Below are positions 33,515-41,885 of a stretch of 56,047 nucleotides of DNA, one piece after another. Each line of letters begins with the position of its first letter. Within the stretch, counting starts at the first letter, position 1. Below the pieces are notes generated by a model. It saw only the letters and a list, made by a program, of their open reading frames with translations. It was not told the DNA's origin and did not search any database. The stretch spans positions 1 to 56,047 of the IMG/VR virus record IMGVR_UViG_3300032342_000007; one strand, written 5' to 3'. This DNA is from a virus. The translations under genes were made by a program, and so were the position numbers.

Positions 33515-35449
33515 CTAGTTGTTGCGCAGATACTTCGTGAAGCTGGAGGCGACGATCTGCACGAGCCCCTCCCCCAGTCTTTCGGTTTTCATTCGACGCC
33601 AGTTGGCAGGCGCTCCCAGCATGAAAGAGAGCTGCGAGTCCTTCATCTCATCCCCGATGATGATGCCGGTCACACTCATTCCCGAGCGGCGGGCGTGGCG
33701 AATTTCGCTGCGCGCGTGAGTCAGCAGTGACTGGGTCGAGAATCGGTTGATGGTTCGAGTCGCGTGCGTCGGTGCGCCATCAGTGATGAGGATGAGGTGC
33801 TTCGCCTCGTTGCCCTGCTCCATGAAGCGCACCGCCACACGAAGCGCCAAGTGCAGCGGAGTCGCGCCCGCGACCTTCGCTTCATCCGAAGAGAAGTTCA
33901 GGCGTCCGGGCCGGAATCGAGAGATGTCGATCTCGCCCATTTTGAGCGATTGGAATCCCCAGACATGGAAATCCACGAAAGGGAACAGCAGCGAAGCTTC
34001 CAGCGTTCGACACGCGCGCTCCGCCTGCTCACTCTTCGCGCCTCCCATCGAACCAGAGCGATCCAGCAACACGAGCGCCTTGAAGCCGCGCCCGCTCTGC
34101 TCGGTCCGGAAACACGGCACCGACTGGCGCGAGACCAAGCCCTCGATGTACGCCGACACGTCGATTTCGCTGCCGGAGTCGTGGAGCGTGTACCGCCGCC
34201 GACCCAACACCCGGTAGAAGACCGAGCGCAGGCGCTGGACTGAACCGCGATCTTCCAAAGCGGGCATCTCACTCTTGCGCACGCCAACGTCCTTCAAGTT
34301 CACCTTGCCGTAGGCGTTCTTGCTGATCCACCCGTCGTGCTCCATCTGCTGGCCGAGCGTTTTCATCGCGCGCTCGACAACCTCAGCCATCTTCGTTCCG
34401 GAAGAGGCGAGGAACTCCTCCAGCTTTCCGGCGTCCTTGGTGTCCAGCGTCGAAACGAAGTCGGCAACCTTCTGACCCTTCTCCCGCTCTTCTTTCGTCG
34501 GGTACTTGGTCGGCTTCACGTCATCGCGCCACGAGTAGAGCGCGGAGGGGCAGCCCATCACTTCGAGCAGCTTTTCGAACGCCCTTGAGCGTGCTCCCGC
34601 GTCTTTCAGGACCGCACGGTCTTCGGGCGGTGGAGCTTCCTCGGGGGTCGTCGAGGTCCGATTCTTCAGCCGCTGGAGCGCCTGCGCGGCGAGGCTCTGG
34701 GTCTGCGGGTTCTGCGGCGCTCGGCGGGGCTGGGCTATCTCAGAGACGAACTGCTGCATGAGCCACTTGGAAACCGCCAGCGTCGCAGCGAAGCCCCGGC
34801 GCTCCACCTTCAGCAACGCCTCTTCCATCGCCGGGCGCAGGTAGTCGTACGGCCCCGTCGGAGGCTCGACCTTCGCCGAGACGACGCACAGGTACGTCGA
34901 GGGGCAGAGGTGCGCGCGCCCGATGAACTTCAGCACCATGTGCTTGTGCATGGCCTGCATCTCGATGAAAGAGCCCGGATACAACAGCGCCCAGAGCGAC
35001 TCGACGCGCGCGTCTTCGAGGATGCCGATGATGACCGAGAGCAGCTCTTTGAGATGATCCGCGTGGTGGTCCTCCAGCGCCTGACCTTGCAGCGCGAACG
35101 ACTTCTTCACCTGCTCGACGTAGAGCCGGATGAACGCGACCTTCCCCTCGATGCTTGACTGGAAAAGGATGTGGGCCAGCTCGTGTTCGACGATGCGGTA
35201 GAAGAACGGGTTCTTGAACGGCGCGAGAATCTCGTGGCCGTCGGTGCTCGGGAAGTTGCCTTCCTTCAGCCACAGCTTTCGCTGCGCGAGCCCTGCGAAG
35301 GTTGCGACCGTTTTGTACGCGGCTCCCCGAACATCTTCCTCTCGCCCCCGCTGGTAGAGCGAGTTGAGGTCGATGGTTCGGTTCGGATCAAAGATGGACC
35401 TCTCCAGCTCGACGGCTTCCGCCCCCTCCACCACCTCGAAGTTGCTCAT
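33515..35449 (-). CDS. VWA-domain protein with HExxH motif (CobT-like)
   Basis: 644 residues. An HExxH motif, H89-ELA-H93, is followed about 50 residues later by ILEDARVE, as in CobT-like and related metallopeptidase-type proteins. The C-terminal VWA domain has the MIDAS motif DRSGSMGG (about residue 465) with later T and D positions in LITDGAP. VWA proteins of this kind act with MoxR/CobS-type AAA+ ATPases as metal-insertion or remodelling chaperones; the ATPase is encoded immediately upstream with an ATGA overlap. The phage substrate is unknown. Confidence 0.8.
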   Translation of the reverse strand: MSNFEVVEGAEAVELERSIFDPNRTIDLNSLYQRGREEDVRGAAYKTVATFAGLAQRKLWLKEGNFPSTDGHEILAPFKNPFFYRIVEHELAHILFQSSIEGKVAFIRLYVEQVKKSFALQGQALEDHHADHLKELLSVIIGILEDARVESLWALLYPGSFIEMQAMHKHMVLKFIGRAHLCPSTYLCVVSAKVEPPTGPYDYLRPAMEEALLKVERRGFAATLAVSKWLMQQFVSEIAQPRRAPQNPQTQSLAAQALQRLKNRTSTTPEEAPPPEDRAVLKDAGARSRAFEKLLEVMGCPSALYSWRDDVKPTKYPTKEEREKGQKVADFVSTLDTKDAGKLEEFLASSGTKMAEVVERAMKTLGQQMEHDGWISKNAYGKVNLKDVGVRKSEMPALEDRGSVQRLRSVFYRVLGRRRYTLHDSGSEIDVSAYIEGLVSRQSVPCFRTEQSGRGFKALVLLDRSGSMGGAKSEQAERACRTLEASLLFPFVDFHVWGFQSLKMGEIDISRFRPGRLNFSSDEAKVAGATPLHLALRVAVRFMEQGNEAKHLILITDGAPTHATRTINRFSTQSLLTHARSEIRHARRSGMSVTGIIIGDEMKDSQLSFMLGAPANWRRMKTERLGEGLVQIVASSFTKYLRNN

Positions 35450-36306
35450 GCAATCGCGCCCTCAGAAACCTTGAGGCCGAAGATGCTCGTGATGCGCGCC
35501 TTCACCGTGTCGCGGTCATCGCCGTCGAATTTTCCGATGAGAATGCGCAAGGCCCTCGGAAGACCGACTGACGCGATGTCTTCGATGGCTTGCTGAACGT
35601 CTCGCGGCGAGAGCGCGTACTCCATCGCCTTCTGCCGCGTCTCGATGGCGAGCTGGAGCACGCGGTCCAGCGTCTTCGGCTCCAGCTTCTTCAGCAGCTC
35701 CGCGTCCACCACCTCGGTCAGGATGGCCTTCTCCTGCGCCGGGTTGGGGTACTCCAGTGCGAGCAGACGGAAGCGACTCTTCAAGTCCTCGTTCAGCGCA
35801 TAGACGCCGCCGTACACCGCCGTGTTCATCGTGCCGACGAACCAGAGCTTCGCGCCTGCGTTCAGCTTGAAGACCTTCTGGCACTCCGGCACCTCGATGC
35901 GCCGCCGGAAGTCAGCCAACCCGTTGAGCACCTTCTGCATCTGCGGCGACAGGCCGTTGATTTCCTCCAGCACGAGGATGCACTGGCCCACTTCGTTGGC
36001 GATTTCAAAGGCCGTGGTCAGCGGCCCCAGCACGAATGGTGTCTCGCCACCACGCAGCAGATGATGCCCAATCAGGTGGCTGCGCCGCACGTCTTCCGAG
36101 CAGTCGAACGTGATGATGGGGCACTTCTTCAGCGCGGCGAAGGTTTGGAACGAGAGCGTCTTGCCGATGCCCTTCGGGCCAACCAGCACGAGGTTCGAAC
36201 GGAACATCAACCCCTCGTAGAGGCCGTGTAACCCGAAGACATCGACGAACTTCAGCCCCTCCCTCGGCGCGTATTCCTCCGTGGGAATTCGCTCAACGCT
36301 ACTCAC
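35446..36306 (-). CDS. MoxR/CobS-type AAA+ ATPase
   Basis: 286 residues. Walker A GPKGIGKT (43-50), Walker B CILVLEEING (about 109-118), a sensor-like GTMNTA and an arginine in LKSRFRLLAL match the MoxR/CobS clade. The GTG start overlaps the stop of the gene before it (GTGA) and its own stop overlaps the VWA gene (ATGA), giving a fixed three-gene set. Together they probably form an ATP-driven remodelling complex. Confidence 0.85.
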   Translation of the reverse strand: MSSVERIPTEEYAPREGLKFVDVFGLHGLYEGLMFRSNLVLVGPKGIGKTLSFQTFAALKKCPIITFDCSEDVRRSHLIGHHLLRGGETPFVLGPLTTAFEIANEVGQCILVLEEINGLSPQMQKVLNGLADFRRRIEVPECQKVFKLNAGAKLWFVGTMNTAVYGGVYALNEDLKSRFRLLALEYPNPAQEKAILTEVVDAELLKKLEPKTLDRVLQLAIETRQKAMEYALSPRDVQQAIEDIASVGLPRALRILIGKFDGDDRDTVKARITSIFGLKVSEGAIA

Positions 36307-36914
36307 GCCCCTGCCTTCTTCTTCTTCGGTTTCTGGGTCTTCGCGTCAGCGGCGAGGACCGCCGCACCGAAGGCCGCGCCTTCGACGACGGCTTGCTTCT
36401 CGGCGTTGAAGCTGGCGAACGCCGCCTCGGTCAGGGACTCGATTTCTCCCGAGGCTCCCACGGTGAGCGCGAACGACACCTTCTTCAGCGCATCCACAGC
36501 AGGACCATCGAGCTTCCCAGTCTCGATGAGGGCTTGGATCTTCGACGGGTTGAGCACCGTCGTGGTGACCTTGTCGTAGACCGCGCTCTCCTCGATGCCG
36601 TTCACCGCGAGCAAGGTCTTGAACTTCTCCTCCTCAGGCAGCTTGGAGATCTTCTTGTCCACGCGAACCGTGCTGCCGTTCATCTCGAACTTGCGGCCTC
36701 CGGTGTCCGTCTCGATGCCGATCTTGCTCGCGTCGTCGAGCAGGCTCAGGCGCAGCAGCTCCATGCGCTTCTCCAGCCGATCTTTCATCCACCGAGCGAG
36801 CGAGTAGGTGGTCAGCTTCTCTCCTGTCGAGAGGCTCTCGATCGGCAGGTGCATCACCTCGCCACTCGACATCGGCTTGACTTCGGACTCGACCAGCTTC
36901 ACGAGGGACTTCAT
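36303..36914 (-). CDS. Hypothetical protein of the MoxR/VWA set, 203 aa
   Basis: First gene of the AAA+/VWA operon. Lys/Glu-rich helical N-terminal half with WMKDRLEKRMELLRLSLLDD, a small beta part (GRKFEMNGSTVRVDKKI), a helical second half, an Ala-rich stretch and a KPKKKKAGA basic tail. No family recognised; it may be the substrate or adaptor of the ATPase pair. GGAGAAA precedes the ATG. Confidence 0.65.
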   Translation of the reverse strand: MKSLVKLVESEVKPMSSGEVMHLPIESLSTGEKLTTYSLARWMKDRLEKRMELLRLSLLDDASKIGIETDTGGRKFEMNGSTVRVDKKISKLPEEEKFKTLLAVNGIEESAVYDKVTTTVLNPSKIQALIETGKLDGPAVDALKKVSFALTVGASGEIESLTEAAFASFNAEKQAVVEGAAFGAAVLAADAKTQKPKKKKAGA

Positions 36915-36972
36915 GGCGTTTCTCCGTTCAACATGCGGGTGAGGCTCCTTCGTACCAAAGAGGTCTGACACC

Positions 36973-37001
36973 CGAGTAGCAGCAGGGATGCTGTTTGTCA
37001 C
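36973..37001 (-). promoter_or_regulatory. Promoter of the MoxR/VWA operon
   Basis: GTGACA (-35), 17-base spacer ending CCCTGCTGC, TACTCG (-10). The spacer resembles those of other promoters in this window. Leader of about 55 bases. Confidence 0.5.
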
Positions 37002-37063
37002 GTAACTTATTTCAACCGCTGGGGAATCCGAGACCCGCCCTCTCGTGTGCGGTAGAGTTGGGC

Positions 37064-37372
37064 ATGGCCTACTACTACGCGACCGTGCCCGGCGTGTTCC
37101 CGGTACCCGACCCTGAAAAGGGACCAACCATCGTCTACAGCACGCGATTGCTGATGGAGCACGCGCTGTTCGACATGAAGGTTCAGGCGCAGCGGCTCGA
37201 TGTTGAGCTGGATGGCACCCGAGCTTTCCGCACGGACGAGCGGTACATCGAACGATTTCAGAAAGATCAATTCGGCTACGTCATCTTGTTCGGTGACAAA
37301 AAGGTCTACTGGACGACGACAAATCCGGTAGGAGCTGATGCGGAAACCGAGTCCCGATGGAGAGCACTATGA
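37064..37372 (+). CDS. Hypothetical protein, 102 aa
   Basis: First gene of the rightward cluster, starting MAYYYATVPGVFPVP. Contains HALFDMKVQAQRLDVELDG and a FGYVILFGDKKVYW strand pair. A -10-like TAGAGT ends five bases before the ATG, so the mRNA may be leaderless; no clear -35 was found. It overlaps the next gene by ATGA. Confidence 0.65.
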   Translation: MAYYYATVPGVFPVPDPEKGPTIVYSTRLLMEHALFDMKVQAQRLDVELDGTRAFRTDERYIERFQKDQFGYVILFGDKKVYWTTTNPVGADAETESRWRAL

Positions 37373-37980
37373 GCGTCGTTGCTTTCAAGCCGACCGCGAA
37401 GGATCTTTTCACGCGGTTCGAGGTTCTGTTCTGGAGCTTGTTCCTCGGCATCCCTACCGCCCTCGGCGTCGGTGCTCATCTGACGCCGCAAGATCCGCCT
37501 GTGCCCTTCGTGGGCTGGGCGATTCTCTGGGCGGCCATCGGCGGCATGTGGCTCGTTGCAGTGCTGTTCTTCATTCGCAGGTGGAAGCAGCTCAACCTGT
37601 ACCGCTTTCGCATCGACCCGGTCGGACTGATGGTGGGCTGGAAAGAAGACAAGCACTGCGTGTCGGGCGAGATGGTCGAGCGCGAGCTGACGGCCGTCCT
37701 TGCGCGGCTGACTCCGACGTACCCTGAAGCTGCGAAGGCCCTGCGCGGCTGCGTCGTGGTGATGACCGAACCCACGTTCATGTGCTGGCCGGGTCCGGGC
37801 TTCGCCGCACGCAAGGTCGCAGGCGTGCAGGACGGTCAACTGATGTTCGTGGGCTGGCACGAGGACCTGAAGTCAAGTGCGTTGCAGCACGAGCTGGCAC
37901 ATCGAGTCCTTCAGGTGTACGCGGGAGATCCAGTAGAGTCGGTCGCTCACGAGATGATGACGAAACTGGGTGTCAGCTAG
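37369..37980 (+). CDS. Membrane protein with HExxH metalloprotease motif, 203 aa
   Basis: Two hydrophobic segments (about 18-38 and 47-70) form an N-terminal hairpin. The C-terminal soluble part has ALQHELAHRVLQVYAG, with H174-E-L-A-H178 as a zincin-type zinc site, and a later HEMM. The gene may encode a membrane-bound peptidase acting during lysis or on a host envelope protein; catalytic activity is inferred from the motif only. GGAGAG precedes the chosen ATG, which overlaps the upstream stop (ATGA). Confidence 0.7.
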   Translation: MSVVAFKPTAKDLFTRFEVLFWSLFLGIPTALGVGAHLTPQDPPVPFVGWAILWAAIGGMWLVAVLFFIRRWKQLNLYRFRIDPVGLMVGWKEDKHCVSGEMVERELTAVLARLTPTYPEAAKALRGCVVVMTEPTFMCWPGPGFAARKVAGVQDGQLMFVGWHEDLKSSALQHELAHRVLQVYAGDPVESVAHEMMTKLGVS

Positions 37981-37990
37981 GAGACGGACG

Positions 37991-38275
37991 ATGGCGAAGA
38001 AGACGACGCGGAAGAGTTCAAAGCCGACTTCCAAGCCCAGCGGCGCTGCGATGGCTGCCGCCGAAGCGATGCTTGCCCCACTGCGCGACCTGTTGGTCAC
38101 TTCGGTCAAGCAGAACGAGCTGAACGCCCAGATGCTCACGGACTTGAACGACCGCGTCGAGAAGCTGGCGGGGCAGCTCGACCAACTTCAGAAGATCGCC
38201 CCCGCCGATTCCAAGCTCCTCACCGAACCCGCCCCTGTCCCCGTTTCATCCCTGCTCACCGAGTCCCCTCAATGA
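37991..38275 (+). CDS. Coiled-coil protein, 94 aa
   Basis: A basic Lys/Ser/Thr N-terminus, then an amphipathic heptad region (LLVTSVKQNELNAQMLTDLN, DRVEKLAGQLDQLQ) and a Pro/Val tail. AGGAGA precedes the ATG; ATGA overlap with the next gene. Function unknown. Confidence 0.65.
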   Translation: MAKKTTRKSSKPTSKPSGAAMAAAEAMLAPLRDLLVTSVKQNELNAQMLTDLNDRVEKLAGQLDQLQKIAPADSKLLTEPAPVPVSSLLTESPQ

Positions 38276-38721
38276 CCGAAGAAGCTGCGCAGCCAACGTA
38301 CGACAAGAAGAAGCTGTGGAAGCTACTCCTGCTCGTAGTGCCTGCGCTCATCTCCGGCGCGTCGAGCTATTTGAAGTCTCGGGCGGAAGCGACTGACCAA
38401 GCGAAGGCGACCTTCGAGCACATGGAGGCGGACATCGACGCCCTCCAAGAGGCCGTGTCCAAAGTCGTCGAAGTGAACTACGTGCAGTCAGCGGAAATCG
38501 TTGTGCTGAAAGAACAGCTCGAATCAGCGAACAAGCGCGCTGAAGCCGTGCATCACTGGGCTGCGCTTCCCGCACCGGCTGTTGCAAAGCCACCGCCCTC
38601 GGGCGTGAACATGGACTCTGCCGACATGGACGGCGTCCCGGACGGACCGAAGGCGGCCATTCGTCGCAACAAGCCGCAGAGCTTCGATGCCGTCTTGCAG
38701 AACTACAAGTCGAAGAAGTGA
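38272..38721 (+). CDS. TM plus coiled-coil protein, possible inner-membrane spanin
   Basis: 149 residues with one transmembrane segment near the N-terminus (about 15-34), then a long charged coiled coil (about 38-90, LKSRAEATDQAKATFEHM) and a disordered tail. This layout is that of Rz-type inner-membrane spanins, although a holin or structural role is possible. It is followed ten bases later by a putative outer-membrane lipoprotein, which supports a lysis role. Confidence 0.5.
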   Translation: MTEEAAQPTYDKKKLWKLLLLVVPALISGASSYLKSRAEATDQAKATFEHMEADIDALQEAVSKVVEVNYVQSAEIVVLKEQLESANKRAEAVHHWAALPAPAVAKPPPSGVNMDSADMDGVPDGPKAAIRRNKPQSFDAVLQNYKSKK

Positions 38722-38731
38722 GGGGGTTCAC

Positions 38732-39268
38732 ATGAAGCGCGCAATCTCTCTGGTCCTCGTGGTCGCTTTGTCCGGCGGCTGCGCGACGGTTCCTGCCCTC
38801 GCGCCGACGGTCGCCATCAACGTCGAGAAGCGGGTCGAAAGCCGCCCCTTGCCGCCCGACCCCTCCACGGAGGCCCTGCCGCCCGGTACGCCTGCCGACG
38901 ACTGGGTCCTGCCCTTGGAGGCGGGTTCGTGCCTCGACAAGGCCGGAAAGGCCGTTTCCGGCGCTGTGGGACCGTGTCCCAGCCTCAGCGGCATCTCCCT
39001 GAGCGAGTCTCGGGCCGCCCGAGCCAAGCTCTTCCAGATTCGCTACCCCGAACTGCGTCGCCTGTACGAGGCGGACCGTATGGTCTGGTCCGCGCACCGG
39101 GAGCTGTACGAAGAGCGCCTTCAGCAGGCCGACCAGAAGATTCGGGACATGCAGCCCAACTGGTTCGAGCGGCACGCGGTTCAACTTGGTGTGGTTGGAG
39201 GGTTCGTTCTCGGGGCCGCCCTGACGGTGAGCCTGACGTACGCGATTCACCAAACCACCAAGCCGTAG
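38732..39268 (+). CDS. Lipoprotein with C-terminal TM, possible unimolecular spanin
   Basis: 178 residues. A short signal sequence ends in an ALSGGC lipobox (Cys17; slightly atypical at -3), then a proline-rich stretch, two further cysteines, a helical middle (about 85-145, RRLYEADRMVWSAHRELYEE) and a C-terminal transmembrane helix (about 150-171, LGVVGGFVLGAALTVSLTY). An outer-membrane anchor plus an inner-membrane anchor in one chain is the unimolecular spanin layout, used to fuse outer and inner membranes at lysis. AGGGGG precedes the ATG. Confidence 0.55.
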   Translation: MKRAISLVLVVALSGGCATVPALAPTVAINVEKRVESRPLPPDPSTEALPPGTPADDWVLPLEAGSCLDKAGKAVSGAVGPCPSLSGISLSESRAARAKLFQIRYPELRRLYEADRMVWSAHRELYEERLQQADQKIRDMQPNWFERHAVQLGVVGGFVLGAALTVSLTYAIHQTTKP

Positions 39269-39302
39269 GGTTGGATCTCTTTCGCTGGTTCTGGAGCTGG
39301 GT

Positions 39303-39620
39303 ATGTTCGCTTGTCTTCTCTGTGGCGCAGCCACGCAGTCTCTCACCGCCAATCGCCTGTGCCACCTGTGCGAGGTTCGCTGGCAAGACTCGCTGGAGTT
39401 CAAGCGCGCGGCCTACTTCGCGAAGCTGAAGCGAGAAGGTCCAGCAGCCGTCGCGTTCGCGGACTTTGTTTTCGGCAAGCAGAAGGAGCGGCAGGCGGAC
39501 GAGGCAGAAGCGAAGAGCCCGGAGCGCAAGGCGGAGAAGGAAGCCGCTGAAGCGAAATGGGAGGCTGAGAAAAAGAACGGCGTGCTCGCACCGAAACCGT
39601 CGAAGCCCAACGGTGTCTAG
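39303..39620 (+). CDS. Zinc-ribbon protein with charged tail, 105 aa
   Basis: CLLC and CHLC knuckles 16 residues apart in the first 25 residues, then a long Lys/Glu/Ala helical tail. Its TAG stop shares CTAG with the TAG of the facing leftward gene, leaving no room for a terminator. Confidence 0.65.
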   Translation: MFACLLCGAATQSLTANRLCHLCEVRWQDSLEFKRAAYFAKLKREGPAAVAFADFVFGKQKERQADEAEAKSPERKAEKEAAEAKWEAEKKNGVLAPKPSKPNGV

Positions 39621-39907
39621 GTCGGCTCCGCTTCCAGCTCGACGCTGAGCTTCTCCGACGCCAGCTTCCGGGCCTTGTCCAGAATGCGCGCCTGAGCGGG
39701 CTCGTCCTCGACCAGCTTCGTGACGTTGAGCATGACCATGTAGACGGCGAGGATCGCCGTCAGCTCCAGCTCGTCGTGCTCCGCAGGGGTCAGCAGTTCT
39801 CCGCGTTGGCGCTGAGAGATTTCCAGCCCCTTCGCAACGTTCACCCCCACGAGGTCGCGGTGGTACTGCGCGGCGGCGCGCTTCCGGTCGATGTACTTCG
39901 GTTGCAC
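39617..39907 (-). CDS. Hypothetical helical protein, 96 aa
   Basis: Helical (HDELELTAILAVYMVMLNVT, then DEPAQARILDKARKLASEKL). GTG start with GGAGGG upstream. Its stop overlaps that of the convergent zinc-ribbon gene. No domain recognised. Confidence 0.65.
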   Translation of the reverse strand: MQPKYIDRKRAAAQYHRDLVGVNVAKGLEISQRQRGELLTPAEHDELELTAILAVYMVMLNVTKLVEDEPAQARILDKARKLASEKLSVELEAEPT

Positions 39908-39923
39908 GAGAACCCTCCGAACG

Positions 39924-40139
39924 TCACTTGAGTCGAGTGAGTACGAGTCCCACGCGAACGGACATCGTGCCGTGCGAGAACAGGTGCGTCACCTGCTCGA
40001 CGCGATAGACGCCGAGCGGCAGTTGGTTCGCGTTGGTGGGCGGGTGACTCCAGTCGATGAACTCTCCTTGTCGAGGAAGCACCGAGTCGCGCAGGTCAAA
40101 CGTGGTCTCGTTTTCAGCCGTTTCGAATGTGATGTTCAT
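39924..40139 (-). CDS. Hypothetical protein, 71 aa
   Basis: Beta-rich with FDLRDSVLPRQGEFI and GVYRVEQVTHLF strands. ATGA overlap with the preceding gene and GGAGA upstream. Not recognised. Confidence 0.6.
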   Translation of the reverse strand: MNITFETAENETTFDLRDSVLPRQGEFIDWSHPPTNANQLPLGVYRVEQVTHLFSHGTMSVRVGLVLTRLK

Positions 40140-40345
40140 TTGTTGTCTCCTTCAAAGTAGTACCGGGTCGCGGCGATCCGACGGCTGCGCGTTTGCTGCG
40201 TTGCCGCGTCGATTGCCTTCTGAAGGTTGGCGATTTGTCGGCGCACGGAAGTCAGGTGCGCTTGTCCGGCGTCTTGGTTCGAGGCCGCGTCCTCCAACAG
40301 GTCGAGAATCTTCTTGGCTGAAATCGGGGACAGCTCCACGTTCAC
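40136..40345 (-). CDS. Hypothetical helical protein, 69 aa
   Basis: A coiled-coil-like segment (LTSVRRQIANLQKAIDAAT) follows SPISAKKILDLLEDA. GTG start overlapping the upstream stop (GTGA). Not recognised. Confidence 0.6.
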   Translation of the reverse strand: MNVELSPISAKKILDLLEDAASNQDAGQAHLTSVRRQIANLQKAIDAATQQTRSRRIAATRYYFEGDNK

Positions 40346-41016
40346 GGCGTACCCCCGAGGCGACGAACCACAGGTCCACCATCGAACACGAGCTTCATGT
40401 CGTCAGGCAGGGTCTGTAGCCCGCCCTTCTTGATGTCCGTCGCGCAGCCGACCCACAGCTCTTCGAGTACCTCCAGCGGAAGGCGGCTGCTCCGCCTCTC
40501 TTGGTGCAGCTCGGCGTCCCAGACCTTCCGCGACATCCGCGACTCAGGCAGCAACTTGCCGTCCAGCCGCAGTTCCTTCCGCCCGCCGAAGCTGCTCTCC
40601 AGCGTGCGCAGCCAGACACGAACCAGATCCGCTCGCACGCACTCCGCGTACTCAATGCTCGTACCGTAGGCGGAGTCCTCACCGCCCGCGACGAAGCACG
40701 CTTTCTCGAACGGCTCACGCGAACAGCTCAGCTCCAACGCCTTCAGCAGCGCGCTCTGCTCCTCGGCGCGAGGCGTGCCGACCTCTGGCTTGAAGTGGAC
40801 CTGCTTGTTCGAGCTGAAGCACTTGCCCTCGTGTCCCGGCTGGAGCGCGCACGAATACGCCGTGATGGGCAACGCGCCGCCGCAGTACACGCGCACGTCG
40901 AAGTAGCCGTCCGTGTGAACGACCAGTCGCGTGCCCTCGCGTGCGCGCGCGAGAAGGAACAGCCGCAGGTCGTGGGCGAGCTTCTGTTCCTCAGGCGTGC
41001 GGTCGTTGTCGTTCAT
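40342..41016 (-). CDS. Hypothetical protein downstream of Ku, 224 aa
   Basis: Mixed alpha/beta with scattered cysteines (CGGALPITAYSCAL, LELSCSREPFEKACF, YAECVRADLV, VGCATD). The cysteine pattern could be metal-binding but no canonical ribbon is evident. The ATG overlaps the Ku stop (ATGA), so it is translated with Ku and might assist it. Not recognised. Confidence 0.6.
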   Translation of the reverse strand: MNDNDRTPEEQKLAHDLRLFLLARAREGTRLVVHTDGYFDVRVYCGGALPITAYSCALQPGHEGKCFSSNKQVHFKPEVGTPRAEEQSALLKALELSCSREPFEKACFVAGGEDSAYGTSIEYAECVRADLVRVWLRTLESSFGGRKELRLDGKLLPESRMSRKVWDAELHQERRSSRLPLEVLEELWVGCATDIKKGGLQTLPDDMKLVFDGGPVVRRLGGTP

Positions 41017-41858
41017 GCGGTCTTCTTCGCCTTCTTGGCGGGCTTCGCGTCGGACTTCACCTCGGGCTTCGCCGTCGCGGTCTTCGCGTCGATGCTGGCC
41101 TTCAGCGCCGCCATCAGGTCGAGAACCGGGACCATCGTCTTCGTCGGCACCGCGATGGTGATGGGCTCGCCCTTCACCTTCTGCTCGATGATGCCGCGCA
41201 GCTTCTCTTGGTGCTCATCCTTGTACTTGCCGGGCTCGAAGGCTGCGACCGCCTGAGCCTCCACGAGCTGCGTCGCCAGAGCGACCTCAGCGGGAGTCAC
41301 CTCGGTCTCGCCCAGCGGTACCTCAGCAGGGCTCCGCACTTCGTCGGCGTAGCGGAGCTGCTGCAAGGCCAGTCCGTCCCAGCCCGCGAGGGTCCGCACG
41401 ACGGCGACGTGCTCGCGCCCGCGCGAGGCATAGCGGACCACCGCCGCACGCTTGGTCTCCGACAAGGTCACCATGAGCAGCCGGAACGCGCGCTCCGCGC
41501 CCTTGTCCGGCCCGAGGAAGTAGAGGGTGTCGAGATAGAGCGGGTCGATGCTCTCAGCCGGAACGAACTCCGCGATTTCCATCCGCTTGTCTGACTCCGG
41601 TTCGAGCGCCTTCAGCTCTTCCTCGCTGAAGACGACGTACTGGTCCTTCGCGAACTCGTAGCCCTTGACGATGTTGTCCTTGGTGACGACCTCGCCGGTC
41701 TCCGGGTCGTACATCTGCTGCTTCAGGCGGGTCTTCTTCTCAGCGTGGAGCTGGTTGAAGCTGATCTTGGTGCTCGACTCGCTGGCCGAGTAGACCTTGA
41801 CCGGGATGTTCACCAGACCGAAGGACAGCATGTTCGACTGCATGGAGCGAAGGGCCAC
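41013..41858 (-). CDS. ku: Ku-family DNA end-binding protein
   Basis: 281 residues, normal for bacterial Ku. Recognisable segments are an N-terminal SFGLVNIPVKVYSA, FNQLHAEKKTRLKQQMYDPE, KGYEFAKDQYVVFSEEELKAL, IDPLYLDTLYFLGPD and a C-terminal Lys/Ala-rich tail (KPAKKAKKTA) like the DNA-binding tails of other Ku proteins. Ku rings thread on DNA ends and recruit LigD for end joining; some mycobacteriophages use Ku to circularise genomes with short cohesive ends. No LigD is visible here, so a host ligase would be needed. GTG start with AAGGAGA upstream. Confidence 0.93.
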   Translation of the reverse strand: MALRSMQSNMLSFGLVNIPVKVYSASESSTKISFNQLHAEKKTRLKQQMYDPETGEVVTKDNIVKGYEFAKDQYVVFSEEELKALEPESDKRMEIAEFVPAESIDPLYLDTLYFLGPDKGAERAFRLLMVTLSETKRAAVVRYASRGREHVAVVRTLAGWDGLALQQLRYADEVRSPAEVPLGETEVTPAEVALATQLVEAQAVAAFEPGKYKDEHQEKLRGIIEQKVKGEPITIAVPTKTMVPVLDLMAALKASIDAKTATAKPEVKSDAKPAKKAKKTA

Positions 41859-41885
41859 GGTGGTTCTCCTTGAGGGTTATGAGGG

